From positions 1-62,025 of the forward strand of contig CACOFO010000003.1 of assembly GCA_902626435.1 (NCBI GenBank): 62,025 nucleotides of DNA, given 5' to 3'. Below the pieces are notes generated by a model. The model was not told where the DNA came from, ran no database searches, and was given only the letters and a program-made list of their open reading frames with translations. Shown here in pieces: positions 9,081 through 18,233 of this stretch. The first letter of the stretch is position 1; each line of letters begins with the position of its first letter. Source of the DNA: an uncultured Prochlorococcus sp. (GTDB lineage Bacteria; Cyanobacteriota; Cyanobacteriia; PCC-6307; Cyanobiaceae). The position numbers and the translations under genes are program-made.

Positions 9081-9731
9081 ATGAAAAAAAGTTCCTTTAA
9101 ATTTTATTGGGAAGATACATTATTAGAGATGCTTCCTTCAAGAGCGTTATTTCTCCCCGGAACAAAAGAATTGTTGATATGCGATATTCATCTTGGTAAA
9201 GCTGAGTATTTTCAGCAAAATGGTATCCCTCTTACTAATAATTTAGATGAAAATAATTTCGCAAGAATAAAAAAAATAGTAAAAAAATATAGTCCTGAAA
9301 AGTTAATAATTTTGGGAGATTTATTCCACAGCAAATTTTCAATAGATAAAACTCTTCAAAAAAAAGTTGAGGATCTGCCTGAACTACTACAAACTAATGT
9401 TGAACTTGTCTTGGGAAATCATGATGTAGGTTGTGATATTAAAAATTTAAAAATTTTTGATATTAGAAAAACAAAAAATATTACTTTAAGCCATGAGTCA
9501 ATTAATTTAGCCGATAATAAAACTTTGAATATTTGTGGACATTATCATCCAAAACTCTATTTAAGAAATAATAGTGATAAATTATCCTTTAGATGTTTTG
9601 CAATGGACAAGAATAAAAATACTTTATATTTGCCTGCATTTGGAGACTTAACAGGAGGATATCCCTGCAAAAAGTCATTTAAAAAATGGGCAATTGTCTC
9701 TGAAGAAGAAATTATCGAAATAAAATCCTAA
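9081..9731 (+). CDS. pdeM: Ligase-associated phosphoesterase/endonuclease PdeM
   Basis: A 216-residue calcineurin-like phosphoesterase with the ordered metal motifs CDIHLGKAEYF (D-x-H), GDLFHS (GD), GNHD and GHYHPK. The spacing matches the small PdeM family encoded beside ATP-dependent ligase and Lhr helicase. It begins at the base after the helicase stop codon and ends the cassette. About 140 AT-rich bases follow. Endonuclease activity on DNA is assumed from the family, not shown here. Confidence 0.88.
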   Translation: MKKSSFKFYWEDTLLEMLPSRALFLPGTKELLICDIHLGKAEYFQQNGIPLTNNLDENNFARIKKIVKKYSPEKLIILGDLFHSKFSIDKTLQKKVEDLPELLQTNVELVLGNHDVGCDIKNLKIFDIRKTKNITLSHESINLADNKTLNICGHYHPKLYLRNNSDKLSFRCFAMDKNKNTLYLPAFGDLTGGYPCKKSFKKWAIVSEEEIIEIKS

Positions 9732-9933
9732 TGAAATTTTACAAAAATAAACTAAATTTTTATTTATATACCAATTTATACTTAAAAGTCTCGTTTAGTT
9801 TTTTTTTCAATTAATTTAAAGTTATTAACTTTTTTTATAAACAAAAATTGTTAACTAAGAATTTTAAAAGCTAATGACCCTTTCCTTAGAAGTCAATCCA
9901 CGTTATAAAAAAAATAAACACTTTTTTATAGAA

Positions 9934-10236
9934 ATGAAAAAATTAATAGCCTTGATTTTATTTCCATTTCTTACCATTCCATTTGGGACAAAAGCAAATG
10001 AGAATTTTTCCGTTGAGATAGAGGCCCTTACTCTCGTAATGGAGCAATATAAAGAAGATGCTGAAGCCACTACTGAATTAGACATAGAAGATAAAAAGCC
10101 AAGTTATATGGCTCTTAAACAAGACGAATGCAATGCCACTGTTGAAGTTACAGAAAAAACAGGATTAGAGGTTGTAAATACTGAATCCTTCGATGTAAAT
10201 GTCTGTTTGAAAGAAATTCATAAAGTAATTAATTAA
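9934..10236 (+). CDS. Small secreted protein (100 aa)
   Basis: The track starts at 9874, but the internal ATG at 9934 gives a clean signal peptide: MKK, a hydrophobic core (LIALILFPFLTIPFG), then TKANE as the likely cleavage region. The mature part is acidic, about 80 residues, with two Cys that could form a disulfide in the periplasm. The family is not recognised. It sits after the repair cassette, but a 200-base AT-rich gap makes co-transcription doubtful. Confidence 0.6.
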   Translation: MKKLIALILFPFLTIPFGTKANENFSVEIEALTLVMEQYKEDAEATTELDIEDKKPSYMALKQDECNATVEVTEKTGLEVVNTESFDVNVCLKEIHKVIN

Positions 10237-10415
10237 ATAAATAGGCAATAAAAATATAAACAATACAAACAAATTAAAGAGACCTTCTACAGAAAGAAGG
10301 TAAGATTTAGATACCTAACGAGAAACCTTATAAAAGGATTCTGGATATTAAATTAATAACTACATTTAAATTATATAGGTATCATTAAATGTACAAAAAA
10401 TTATCTTTTGAATAT
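10237..10415. other. Intergenic stretch with a 7-bp hairpin
   Basis: No gene is seen here. ACCTTCT (10282-10288) and AGAAGGT (10295-10301) form a perfect 7-bp stem with a 6-base loop. A short CCTT/AAGG hairpin lies about 30 bases downstream. No U tract follows either stem, so they are not intrinsic terminators. A small RNA is possible but unsupported otherwise. Confidence 0.3.
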
Positions 10416-10562
10416 TTATTTCTTCTTTGATAATGTTTGTGATTCTTCTCTGGACATTAAAGCTTCGATTTGAGCAAGAACTTTTTGAAGTTCATCAGTT
10501 TTTGTAAGAGATGCTTCTGCAACTTCTCTTAATTTTTCTAACTGTTCTTTCGTTTTATCCAT
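10416..10562 (-). CDS. Small helical coiled-coil protein (48 aa)
   Basis: This ORF is below the track cut-off. ATG at 10562 to TAA gives 48 residues, entirely charged and helical (EQLEKLREVAEASL, ELQKVLAQIEALM) with a heptad of Leu, and a lysine tail. It has no membrane span. The coding pattern is convincing and this style of mini-protein is common in picocyanobacteria; the function is unknown. Confidence 0.6.
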   Translation of the reverse strand: MDKTKEQLEKLREVAEASLTKTDELQKVLAQIEALMSREESQTLSKKK

Positions 10563-10572
10563 GATAAATAAA

Positions 10573-10728
10573 TTAGAAATTAACCGTTTTAAAAAATGAT
10601 TTTAATAAAGAATTTTCACTCCCACACAAATTCATATTCTCTCTTTTTTTTATAAAGTCAAATAAATTTCCTTTAATTAATGTTTTATGAGGAGTTCCAA
10701 TTAATTCTTTGTTTATTATTGAAACCAT
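10573..10728 (-). CDS. Possible small ORF (51 aa)
   Basis: ATG at 10728 to TAA gives 51 residues with no motif or membrane span. It lies 10 bases upstream of the 48-aa helical gene on the same strand and could be its first cistron. Composition alone cannot separate it from a chance ORF in this AT-rich DNA. Confidence 0.3.
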   Translation of the reverse strand: MVSIINKELIGTPHKTLIKGNLFDFIKKRENMNLCGSENSLLKSFFKTVNF

Positions 10729-10758
10729 AAGATTAACCTCAATAGAAAAACTTGTAAA

Positions 10759-10848
10759 TTATGAAGTAAATACTGGTAATCCTATAGTTGCAGTTGTTAT
10801 TAAAGCCCCTGCAAAAATCAAGAAAGGTAGAAAAGGATAATTTTTCAA
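10759..10848 (-). CDS. Possible single-span membrane peptide (29 aa)
   Basis: TTG at 10848, preceded by AGGT about seven bases upstream, opens a 29-residue peptide that is almost entirely hydrophobic (FLPFLIFAGALITTATIGLPVF). The clean membrane helix and stop favour a real peptide over noise. I cannot match it to a known photosystem or cytochrome small subunit. Confidence 0.35.
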   Translation of the reverse strand: MKNYPFLPFLIFAGALITTATIGLPVFTS

Positions 10849-10956
10849 AGATAAACCTGCTAAGTCGAAATAACTATATAGGTATTTATACTGTTTGTCT
10901 ACCCCTGTCTTCTTTTTAAAGTAAAAATTACTCTTTAATAAAGTAAAAATTAAACA

Positions 10957-11766
10957 TCAACCAAATTTACCTGATATGTATTCTTGAGTAGTTTTTTCTT
11001 TGGGAGAATTAAAAATTTTCCTAGTGGAATTAAATTCTGCAAGATAACCAACTTTACCTCCATCTCCATCTTCATATTCAATTGCATTAAAAAATGCAGT
11101 CATATCACTAACTCTTAATGCCTGCTGCATATTATGAGTAACGATTATTATTGTATAATTCTTCTTAAGTTCGTGCATCGTCTCTTCTATTTTTAAAGTT
11201 GAAATGGGATCTAATGCTGAGCATGGCTCATCCATAAGAATTATTTCAGGCTCAATTGCAATGGTTCGCGCAATACATAATCTTTGCTGTTGTCCTCCAG
11301 ATAAAGAGTAACCACTATCATTTAATTTATCCTTACATTCGTCCCATAACGCAGCTTTTCTAAGAGAACTTTCAACTAATTCATCCATATCTCCTGTAAA
11401 ACCATTAATTCTCGCTCCAAATGCGATATTTTCATAGATAGATTTTGGGAAAGGATTTGGTTGTTGAAAAACCATTCCAATTCTTCTTCTTACTTCAACT
11501 GGATCTACTCTTTTATCATAAATATTAGTTCCATCAAAGAGTACAGTTCCTTTTAATGAACAATTCGGAATCAAATCATTCATTCTATTTAATGATCTAA
11601 GAACAGTTGATTTACCACAACCTGAAGGTCCAATAAGGGAGGTTATATTTCCTTTTTTAAATTTACAAAAAACATTTCTTACTGCTTCAAAAGTTCCATA
11701 TCTAATGGAGACATTCTCAAGAGATAAAATGATATTCTTTGGTGTTTTTTTATTAGTTTTGATCAT
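10957..11766 (-). CDS. pstB: Phosphate ABC transporter ATP-binding protein PstB
   Basis: A 269-residue ABC ATPase with Walker [10 protein letters not shown], signature LSGGQQQR, Walker [13 protein letters not shown] and the switch His in IVTHNMQQ. The PstB hallmark CSALDP and the [22 protein letters not shown] region identify phosphate specificity. It is the last gene of the minus-strand pst operon. The PstA stop abuts its start with no gap. It energises high-affinity phosphate import, a key function in P-poor oceans. Confidence 0.97.
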   Translation of the reverse strand: MIKTNKKTPKNIILSLENVSIRYGTFEAVRNVFCKFKKGNITSLIGPSGCGKSTVLRSLNRMNDLIPNCSLKGTVLFDGTNIYDKRVDPVEVRRRIGMVFQQPNPFPKSIYENIAFGARINGFTGDMDELVESSLRKAALWDECKDKLNDSGYSLSGGQQQRLCIARTIAIEPEIILMDEPCSALDPISTLKIEETMHELKKNYTIIIVTHNMQQALRVSDMTAFFNAIEYEDGDGGKVGYLAEFNSTRKIFNSPKEKTTQEYISGKFG

Positions 11767-12660
11767 TTATACTCTTTTAGTTTTCTCAGTAAAAGCGGCT
11801 AGTATCCTTGAAAATATATTCACTGATAGTATCGATAAAACAAGAATAAAGGAAGCTGCCCAAGCCAGTTTATTTTGAGCATCATATGGTTCAAGAGCAA
11901 AATTGTATATCAATACAGCTAAAGATCCCATCTCATAAAACAAATCTCCAATACCAGTTATGTAGTAGTAAGAAAATAAAGCAGTGAAGATCAAAGGCGC
12001 TGTTTCGCCTGCAGCTCTTGCGATACCAAGAACAACTCCAGTAGCAATGGATCTAAATGCAGATGGCAAAGTAACTTTTAATATTGTTGTATACATACTT
12101 GCTCCAACACCAAGAGAAGCATATCTCAACTCATTAGGCACAAGCTTTAACCCTTCATCAGTTGTTTTTATCACAGTAGGCAACATTAATATTGAAAGCG
12201 CCATACCTCCGGCCAAGCCACTGTACATACTTCCAAATAAAATCTTTGTTGAAACAATTAAGGCATAAATAAATACACCAGCAATTATTGAGGGGACTCC
12301 CGCTAAAACATTTACCCCGAATCTAATAAACCTTGAAAAAGAACCACCTTTAGAATACTCAGCTAGATATATACCGCCGCCAACACCTACTGGTATGGCA
12401 ATAATTGAAGCAACGCTAGTAATTATTAATGTCCCTATTAAGGCAGGATTAATACCTCCTGCACCTAGATCATCTCCAGGAGGATTTGGTTCTAAAGTAA
12501 ATAATTCTGGTGTGATTTGAGATCCACCTTTGTAAAGGATATAAGTCACTAGAAAAATCAAAGGGAGTATTGCTATCAATGCACAAATTGCTGATACAGA
12601 AGTAAAGAATTTATCTCCTATATTTCTTGATAATCTTTTCTGGTAATAGAGTGAATTCAT
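11767..12660 (-). CDS. pstA: Phosphate ABC transporter permease PstA
   Basis: A 297-residue permease with about six membrane spans. The EAA-type cytoplasmic loop (ELRYASLGVGASMYTTILKVTLP) contacts PstB, and GIARAAGETAPLIF is the conserved PstA motif. It lies between pstC (6 bases upstream) and pstB. With PstC it forms the transmembrane channel of the complex. Confidence 0.96.
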   Translation of the reverse strand: MNSLYYQKRLSRNIGDKFFTSVSAICALIAILPLIFLVTYILYKGGSQITPELFTLEPNPPGDDLGAGGINPALIGTLIITSVASIIAIPVGVGGGIYLAEYSKGGSFSRFIRFGVNVLAGVPSIIAGVFIYALIVSTKILFGSMYSGLAGGMALSILMLPTVIKTTDEGLKLVPNELRYASLGVGASMYTTILKVTLPSAFRSIATGVVLGIARAAGETAPLIFTALFSYYYITGIGDLFYEMGSLAVLIYNFALEPYDAQNKLAWAASFILVLSILSVNIFSRILAAFTEKTKRV

Positions 12661-12666
12661 AATTAT

Positions 12667-13614
12667 CTAATATTTGAGACTAAATTTCTTAACTAGCCAT
12701 TGAGCAAAGATATTGACCACTAAAGATAGGATCATCAGTACAAAAGCCGCATAAAAAAGTGATGAAACTTGACTTCCATCAGCTTCACCAAACTGGTTTG
12801 CAAGCATAGAGGAAATGGTATACCCAGGAGATAATATAGACCAACTAAATGCATTGGAATTTCCGATAATCATTGTGACAGCCATAGTTTCACCCATTGC
12901 CCTACCTAAAGCCAATAGAACACCTGCCATGATTCCTGATAATGCTGCCGGCAAAATTACTGAAAATATTGTTTTCCATCTACTTGCTCCAATCCCATAG
13001 GCTGCATTTCTAAGCTTTTTAGGCACTTGATTAAGAGAATCCCTTGCAATGGAAGTCACTATTGGCAAAAGCATTACTACTAAAATTAATATTGCTAACA
13101 AGGAATTCCTACCTGCAGGTTCTGTACTGAATAAAGGTATCCAACCAAAGAAATTATGTAACAAGACAAAAAAGGTCCTAAAAAAAGGTTCCATTACAAA
13201 TATTGCCCAAAGCCCTAACACAACTGATGGTATAGCTGCTAATAATTCAACAAACGAACCTATTATTTCTCTAAAAACTTTCGGCACAAAGTCTTCGGTA
13301 ATAAATATTGCAGTTCCAACGCCCAAAGGGATAGTAATTAATAGCGAAAGAAATGAGGTCAATAATGTGCCATATATTGCAGTAAAAGCTCCGTATTCAT
13401 CTTTTACTGGATTCCAATTGGACGTTACAAGAAACTTCAAGCCATACCTAGAAAAGGATTCGAATGACTGAAAAAAGACTACTAAAATTATTCCTAAAAG
13501 TATTATTGCTACGAAACTAGACAAGACTAGAGCAGTATTCTTAAAGATAATATCAATATTTTTTTCGATACCGAATCTTTTACGATTTTTGAAAAGAGTT
13601 AATTTCTCTTCCAT
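12667..13614 (-). CDS. pstC: Phosphate ABC transporter permease PstC
   Basis: A 315-residue permease with about six spans, the coupling-helix region KLRNAAYGIGASRWKTIFSVILP, and GRAMGETMAVTMIIGN, typical of PstC. The N-terminal cytoplasmic tail is basic. It is separated from pstS by about 100 bases, enough for a separate promoter or an mRNA-processing hairpin. Such gaps are usual because the binding protein is made in excess. Confidence 0.96.
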   Translation of the reverse strand: MEEKLTLFKNRKRFGIEKNIDIIFKNTALVLSSFVAIILLGIILVVFFQSFESFSRYGLKFLVTSNWNPVKDEYGAFTAIYGTLLTSFLSLLITIPLGVGTAIFITEDFVPKVFREIIGSFVELLAAIPSVVLGLWAIFVMEPFFRTFFVLLHNFFGWIPLFSTEPAGRNSLLAILILVVMLLPIVTSIARDSLNQVPKKLRNAAYGIGASRWKTIFSVILPAALSGIMAGVLLALGRAMGETMAVTMIIGNSNAFSWSILSPGYTISSMLANQFGEADGSQVSSLFYAAFVLMILSLVVNIFAQWLVKKFSLKY

Positions 13615-13718
13615 TAAAAAAAGAATATCTCTATAAATCTACTACTAAATGTTGTAAAAGACTTTAAGAGGGGTTAAAGGTATATGAAAGTCATGATAAT
13701 TTGACATGTATTGAAAAT

Positions 13719-14690
13719 TTATCTTCCTATTTTTTTAACTGCGGCTCTTGATTTCTCAAGGATATCTCCTTTAAGTGGAACAAATCCTAGAGCCGAAGCT
13801 TTATCTTGGTATTCATCGCTGAGCAATTTATAGAATGTATTTTGAATTGCCTTGGTATTCCTACCATTGCCTTTTTCATAAGCAAGTATCCAAGTCAAGG
13901 TTGCTATGGGATAAGCTCCTTTGGCAGTAGGGTTTGGATTTTTACCCGCCAAGTTCTTATCAAGATTTATTCCATTTAAAGCTATTGCGCCTGATTCAGT
14001 ATTGGGGGTAACGAATTCGCCAGAAAGATTTTGTAAAGCTGCAGCTCTTACATTCCCTTTTATATATGATTGGTTGACATAACCAATTGCTCCGAGAGTA
14101 TTTTGAATAACACCCGCCACACCAGAATTACCTTTTGCTCCAACACCTGCTGGCCACTTAACTGATTTACCAGTTCCTAAAGTCCATGTAAGTGAAAATG
14201 CTTTCATAGAATTAGTAAAAGCTTTAGTCGTGCCTGAACCGTCGGAACGATGCGTCCAAGTTAATTTGCCTGATTTACATCCTAATTCCTTCCAATCTTT
14301 TATCATTCCCATTGCTACTTGAACAGCCTGCTCTTGAGTTAATTTCAAATCGCAATCATAGTTATATCCAAACGCAATTGTTCCCCCAACCATTGGTATT
14401 TGAACAAGTCCTCTTTTAACTTTCTCTATATCAGAAACTTTCATAGGATCATCTGATGCACCAAAATTTACAGTTTCGTCTATGAAGGCTTTTCTTCCAG
14501 ATCCAGAACCTACTGCTTGATAATTAATTCTAGGACCTCCAGATTTAGCTAAGTCAAAAAACCATCTGGTATAAATTTTTGAAGGGAATGATGCCCCAAG
14601 TCCACTCAATCTTTTTGATGCCATCGCAGATGGGGAAAGCATTAATGAAATTACAGAAACGAAAGCGAGGTTTTTTTTGAAAATGCCCAC
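13719..14690 (-). CDS. pstS: Phosphate-binding periplasmic protein PstS
   Basis: A 323-residue protein starting at GTG, with a signal peptide (about residues 1-24, ending at SAMASK). Phosphate-site segments include GLGASFPSKIYTRW, GSGSGRKAF, NFGASDDPM and THRSDGSGTTKAF. It heads the pst operon directly upstream of pstC. In picocyanobacteria PstS is strongly induced by phosphate starvation through PhoB. I could not read a convincing tandem Pho box in the 99 bases upstream, only loose TTAAAC/TTAGTT repeats. Confidence 0.96.
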   Translation of the reverse strand: MGIFKKNLAFVSVISLMLSPSAMASKRLSGLGASFPSKIYTRWFFDLAKSGGPRINYQAVGSGSGRKAFIDETVNFGASDDPMKVSDIEKVKRGLVQIPMVGGTIAFGYNYDCDLKLTQEQAVQVAMGMIKDWKELGCKSGKLTWTHRSDGSGTTKAFTNSMKAFSLTWTLGTGKSVKWPAGVGAKGNSGVAGVIQNTLGAIGYVNQSYIKGNVRAAALQNLSGEFVTPNTESGAIALNGINLDKNLAGKNPNPTAKGAYPIATLTWILAYEKGNGRNTKAIQNTFYKLLSDEYQDKASALGFVPLKGDILEKSRAAVKKIGR

Positions 14691-14789
14691 TATGTAATGA
14701 GAACTAAGTTTGTTTAATATAAAGATAATTTACAGTGTTTAAAAAATTTCAAAATTGAAAGATTTATATATCAAATTATTTTGTTACAT

Positions 14790-15845
14790 TTACTTTAAAA
14801 GCTCTACTGCTACAACAAGATTTCCTAATAAACCGTTTAAAAAATTTAGTTGTTCTTTACTGCCAAATGCTATTAATAACTGACCTGGCTGCAGTATAAA
14901 GTTACCTCCAGGGTTGGTTACTAATTTTTCGTTTTCTTTTATAGCTAATATTTTTGCACCACTTTTTTTGCCTATTCCTAGTTCAGAAAGTGATCTTTTC
15001 TCTGCTGTTTCAAAAAGACTAATATCATTACTTAATTCAAATTCTTCAATTTCACATTCACTGCCCGCTAAAAGATCTAGAAAGTCAATTGCGATTGGTC
15101 TTAATGCCATTGATGCCATTGCTCTTCCTGCCGCGATATAAGGGCTTACAACTATACTTGCACCAGCTAATCTCAACTTACTTGCAGCTTCTTCCGTTCC
15201 AGCTCTTGCAATTACTCTTATTGAACTTCTTATCCCTTTAGCGCTTAAAACGACATATAAATTAGCAGCATCATTAGGTAAGGTAACAACCAAACTTTTG
15301 CATTTTTCTAATCCTGCTAGTTTTAACGTCTCATCAAGAGTCGCATCAGCACAAAGGACTTCTAAACCATTTTCTTCCGCAATCTTTTTCCTCTCTTCAT
15401 CACTCTCAACAACGATAATAGGAATGTTTTGAGTTTTTATTTGGTTAGATATTTCCTGTCCTACCCTCCCATATCCGCACAAAATTACATGATTTTCCAT
15501 TTTTCTAAGAATTCTTTTAAAACGTAATTCGTTTACTCTTTGAAAATAGCCTGATTCGAATAATCTAACAGCTTTTTGAAAGGTAAATTGAATAAATATC
15601 AATCCGCCAACGATTACTAAAACAGTTACTATCCTGCCTTCAGGACTTAAAGGTTGAACTTCTCCAAAACCAATAGTGGTTATTGTGATCAGAACCATCC
15701 ATAAGCAATCACTCCATACCCACCCCTCTGTTATTCGATAGCCAATTGCACCTAAAATAAACAGAAAGAATAAAGAATAAATAAGACCAAACCAAGGCCT
15801 TAAATAGTCTTTAATAAAATAGAACTCAAATAATCTAAGCTTCAT
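14790..15845 (-). CDS. Potassium channel with TrkA-N/TrkA-C (RCK) domains
   Basis: 351 residues. Two membrane helices flank a pore loop with the K+ selectivity filter TTIGFGE (about residue 57-63). An RCK/TrkA-N domain follows with the nucleotide-binding GYGRVGQ and a TrkA-C-like domain at the end (about 270-350). This is the MthK-like layout: a ligand-gated potassium channel in the cytoplasmic membrane. It is transcribed on the same strand as pstS and ends 99 bases upstream of it. I see no functional reason for that neighbourhood. Confidence 0.88.
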   Translation of the reverse strand: MKLRLFEFYFIKDYLRPWFGLIYSLFFLFILGAIGYRITEGWVWSDCLWMVLITITTIGFGEVQPLSPEGRIVTVLVIVGGLIFIQFTFQKAVRLFESGYFQRVNELRFKRILRKMENHVILCGYGRVGQEISNQIKTQNIPIIVVESDEERKKIAEENGLEVLCADATLDETLKLAGLEKCKSLVVTLPNDAANLYVVLSAKGIRSSIRVIARAGTEEAASKLRLAGASIVVSPYIAAGRAMASMALRPIAIDFLDLLAGSECEIEEFELSNDISLFETAEKRSLSELGIGKKSGAKILAIKENEKLVTNPGGNFILQPGQLLIAFGSKEQLNFLNGLLGNLVVAVELLK

Positions 15846-16028
15846 ATCCCTTATTATCGTTAACTATTCAAAAATTTCAAAAAAATTTTCTATTATGTTC
15901 CTAAAACTATTTATTTGTTTAAGTGAAATATATATTAAGCAGGATAATAATATTTATTTTCGTAGCTGTTTGCATTAAACAAATGATTACAGTGTCAGAT
16001 CTGATTTAGTGCTTGATTAAAAATCTAT
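15846..16028. other. Intergenic region upstream of the potassium-channel gene
   Basis: AT-rich DNA of about 180 bases carrying the likely promoter of the minus-strand channel gene. No other ORF or repeat stands out. Confidence 0.4.
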
Positions 16029-16160
16029 TCAGGGTTTTACTTGTACCGATTCAATAAGAAAATCAGAAGCTGCTTTCAACCAATCAGCGACTGTAAGACG
16101 AAGTTCAGGTTGAGAATATACCAGCGCGACAATAATTCCAACTAAGATTATTTTTACCAT
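16029..16160 (-). CDS. Small membrane-associated protein (43 aa)
   Basis: ATG at 16160 to TGA gives 43 residues: a hydrophobic N-terminal span (KIILVGIIVALVY, residues 3-15) followed by an amphipathic helical part (LRLTVADWLKAASDFLIES). The pattern is conserved-looking and far from random. It could be an N-terminally anchored peptide. Function unknown. Confidence 0.6.
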   Translation of the reverse strand: MVKIILVGIIVALVYSQPELRLTVADWLKAASDFLIESVQVKP

Positions 16161-16236
16161 GGCAATTCAATATTCTTATGAATTAAAGCACAAGTATTTA
16201 GTAAAAAGAACCTTAAATTTATAAAAAACAGAATAA

Positions 16237-16590
16237 TTAAAATTTCTCTAATTGATTAAATAAGTATTCCACTCTTCTTAAATTAACGCCTAAATCAGAT
16301 TGCCCTAATCTTGCAGCAGATCTTATTTGGATTATCCCTTTAGATCTATCTACATAACTCCTCACATCAAGCTTTAAAATTTCAAGGTCATCAGGAAATC
16401 TAAAAATCAAGCTCCTACAAACACCTCTCCAATAATTTCTTCCACTTTCAATAACTTCTGTACGAGGTAACCCTTCTGCAAGAGAAACGAGTTGAATGAA
16501 CTTTTGATCAACATTTATTAGTTTCTTTTCTATTAAGACACTATTTAATGGATTGGTTATTGGAGCAAGACCTTGGATAGAGGAAACCAT
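16237..16590 (-). CDS. DUF1499-like protein (117 aa)
   Basis: The 117-residue sequence contains SLIFRFPDDLEILK and IQIRSAARLGQSDLGVNLRRVEYL, the recognisable C-terminal signature of the DUF1499 family found in cyanobacteria and plastids. There is no obvious signal peptide or membrane span. The family has no established biochemical function. It is flanked by small unknown genes on the same strand. Confidence 0.72.
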   Translation of the reverse strand: MVSSIQGLAPITNPLNSVLIEKKLINVDQKFIQLVSLAEGLPRTEVIESGRNYWRGVCRSLIFRFPDDLEILKLDVRSYVDRSKGIIQIRSAARLGQSDLGVNLRRVEYLFNQLEKF

Positions 16591-16710
16591 ATTTTTAAAA
16601 ACTATTTTGATGTTCTAACTGATTTCATACACAAAGTGAGAGAAAAAAAGTAAAAATTTCTCCATAAAAGTGATCTCTTTATAAAGATTCCTTATTTTGT
16701 GATCAAAATT

Positions 16711-16848
16711 CTAAAATTTTAGATTTTTTATTGTTTTTTTCGATAGAGATGGTTGCCTAGCTTGTTTACTATTTAATTTCATAACCCAGAAAAAAACTCC
16801 TACAAACAAAAACATTTCAACAATAATTCCAATCTTTATAAGACTCAT
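16711..16848 (-). CDS. Small single-span membrane protein (45 aa)
   Basis: ATG at 16848 to TAG gives a 45-residue protein with one N-terminal hydrophobic helix (IGIIVEMFLFVGVFFWVM) and a basic tail. Its ATG overlaps the stop of the upstream 30-aa ORF (ATGA), which suggests translational coupling. Below the track cut-off; function unknown. Confidence 0.55.
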   Translation of the reverse strand: MSLIKIGIIVEMFLFVGVFFWVMKLNSKQARQPSLSKKTIKNLKF

Positions 16849-16937
16849 TTCTTATCCTCTTTTTTCTTTTTCGCATCCTCTATATATGGTCCAAGGATAT
16901 TTAATAACCCTTTTTTAAATGAACTTAACGGTTTCAT
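16845..16937 (-). CDS. Small basic peptide (30 aa)
   Basis: ATG at 16937 to TGA encodes 30 residues ending in a run of Lys and Glu. It starts 8 bases after the end of the 127-aa membrane protein and overlaps the next ORF by 4 bases, so the three probably form one operon. Function unknown. Confidence 0.5.
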   Translation of the reverse strand: MKPLSSFKKGLLNILGPYIEDAKKKKEDKK

Positions 16938-16944
16938 AATCTAT

Positions 16945-17328
16945 TTACTTGCCTTTTCTCCACATACTATTTCCTTTGATGAGATCCTCTATATTTGGCC
17001 AAGCTGCTATTAATTCTTTAAGAGCCTTTCTATTAGGAGTATAGAAAACACATGACAATGCACTTATTACATAAAATATAAACCATAACTTACTTTCTGA
17101 ATAAGCTAAAAACAAAGAGAAAAGAAAACTTCCAATAAAGAAAAAGAAAAATGACCTATTTAATATTTCTAATGGAGTTCTTTTAAGTCTGTAAAATTTA
17201 GTCTTTTTTTTATCTGGTTCAGTATTTTTCAGGAATTTACCTTCGTACGAATTAATTATTTCTTCTTCTAGAACTTTTTCATACTCTAAATTATCAATTG
17301 GATCACTTTTGTCCTTTTTATTTATCAT
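16945..17328 (-). CDS. Membrane protein with two spans (127 aa)
   Basis: The N-terminal 60 residues are charged and cytoplasmic. Two hydrophobic helices (FFFFFIGSFLFSLFLAY and WFIFYVISALSCVFYT, about 60-98) follow, then a short basic C-terminal tail ending WRKGK. I do not recognise a family. It leads a three-gene minus-strand cluster of small membrane or basic proteins. Confidence 0.6.
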   Translation of the reverse strand: MINKKDKSDPIDNLEYEKVLEEEIINSYEGKFLKNTEPDKKKTKFYRLKRTPLEILNRSFFFFFIGSFLFSLFLAYSESKLWFIFYVISALSCVFYTPNRKALKELIAAWPNIEDLIKGNSMWRKGK

Positions 17329-17611
17329 TGTTATCTATAAAATACAAATATAGTAACTAATTTAAGGAATTTATAAAAGTATCAAATTTTATCTGTTTAC
17401 TAAAGCTATACGAACAGATCATGGTTTTGAAAATACTTCAAGATTGTCTTATTTATAAAAGATAAATTTGTCAAAATATTCTTTTTAATTTTCCCAAATC
17501 TTTCGGTCATTTAAAACAATCACTTCTATAAACTTCATAGCATTAATTAAATTGGGAGGCAATATCTAAATGTAGAGTTAAAATAGTTTAGAGATTTTAA
17601 TAATAATCTAT
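17329..17611. other. Intergenic, divergent promoter region
   Basis: About 280 AT-rich bases between divergent genes. I see no ORF, strong hairpin or repeat; presumably it carries both promoters. Confidence 0.35.
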
Positions 17612-17923
17612 ATGCAAAGGTATTTGATTTCCTACGAATTTACAGATGGCGAGGATCAAGAAGAAGGTGCAGAAATGCTAATTAATTGGTACGAGTCAGG
17701 TGGTCCCCAAAACAGACCTGAAAATTATGAGGTTCATTCTTGGATTTTTATGGTTCAAAATGGGATTGGACATTCTGTAGTGAGTGCAGATTCTCTTGAA
17801 ACAATTTGGAAGCAATGGCATCCCTGGAGGAGGTTAATGGATATAAGTATTCAACCGTGTATGGATCTTGATGAGACAGTTGGATTATTCAAAAAACAAA
17901 AAATGAATACACGAATAGTCTAA
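17612..17923 (+). CDS. DUF3303-like protein (103 aa)
   Basis: The 103-residue sequence (RYLISYEF, then EMLINWYESGGPQNRP and a Trp-rich HPWRRLMDI segment) resembles the small DUF3303 family of cyanobacterial and proteobacterial proteins, a ferredoxin-like alpha/beta fold. No membrane span or Cys cluster. Function is not established. It has divergent and convergent neighbours, so it is probably monocistronic. Confidence 0.65.
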   Translation: MQRYLISYEFTDGEDQEEGAEMLINWYESGGPQNRPENYEVHSWIFMVQNGIGHSVVSADSLETIWKQWHPWRRLMDISIQPCMDLDETVGLFKKQKMNTRIV

Positions 17924-18233
17924 AAGTATTTCTAACTTCTAAATATAAATTTCTTTTTAGTAGCGCCTAATACTACATACATATTTCACTGCGTTAAAAA
18001 GGGAAAGATTTATTTTCCATGATGAAGGATTCTTATCTCATTAACTTCAAAGGAGAAATTCTTTTCAAGAATTTAAGTAAAGATTAATTTGAATTTGTTT
18101 GGGGATAACTTTATACATCTTATATGCATGCCTTAAATAAAAAGCTAACCTACGAATTAATTAACGAAAACAATATTATGGAGAAGGCATCTTACCTTGA
18201 ACCATCATACTGAATCAAAAACTAAATTTTAGA
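17924..18233. other. Intergenic stretch with weak mini-ORFs
   Basis: Two short ORFs lie here: a 22-codon one starting at the tandem ATGs near 18020, and a 29-codon one at 18124-18213. Neither has a membrane span or recognisable motif. No terminator with a U tract is seen. Confidence 0.3.
18124..18213 (+). CDS. Possible mini-ORF (29 aa)
   Basis: ATG to TGA, 29 residues, soluble and helical (MHALNKKLTYELINENN). The composition is unremarkable and there is no clear ribosome-binding site, so it may be chance. Confidence 0.22.
   Translation: MHALNKKLTYELINENNIMEKASYLEPSY

Noticed and set aside
13049-13471. 140-aa plus-strand ORF inside pstC
   Set aside because: Antisense shadow of pstC; no recognisable domain.
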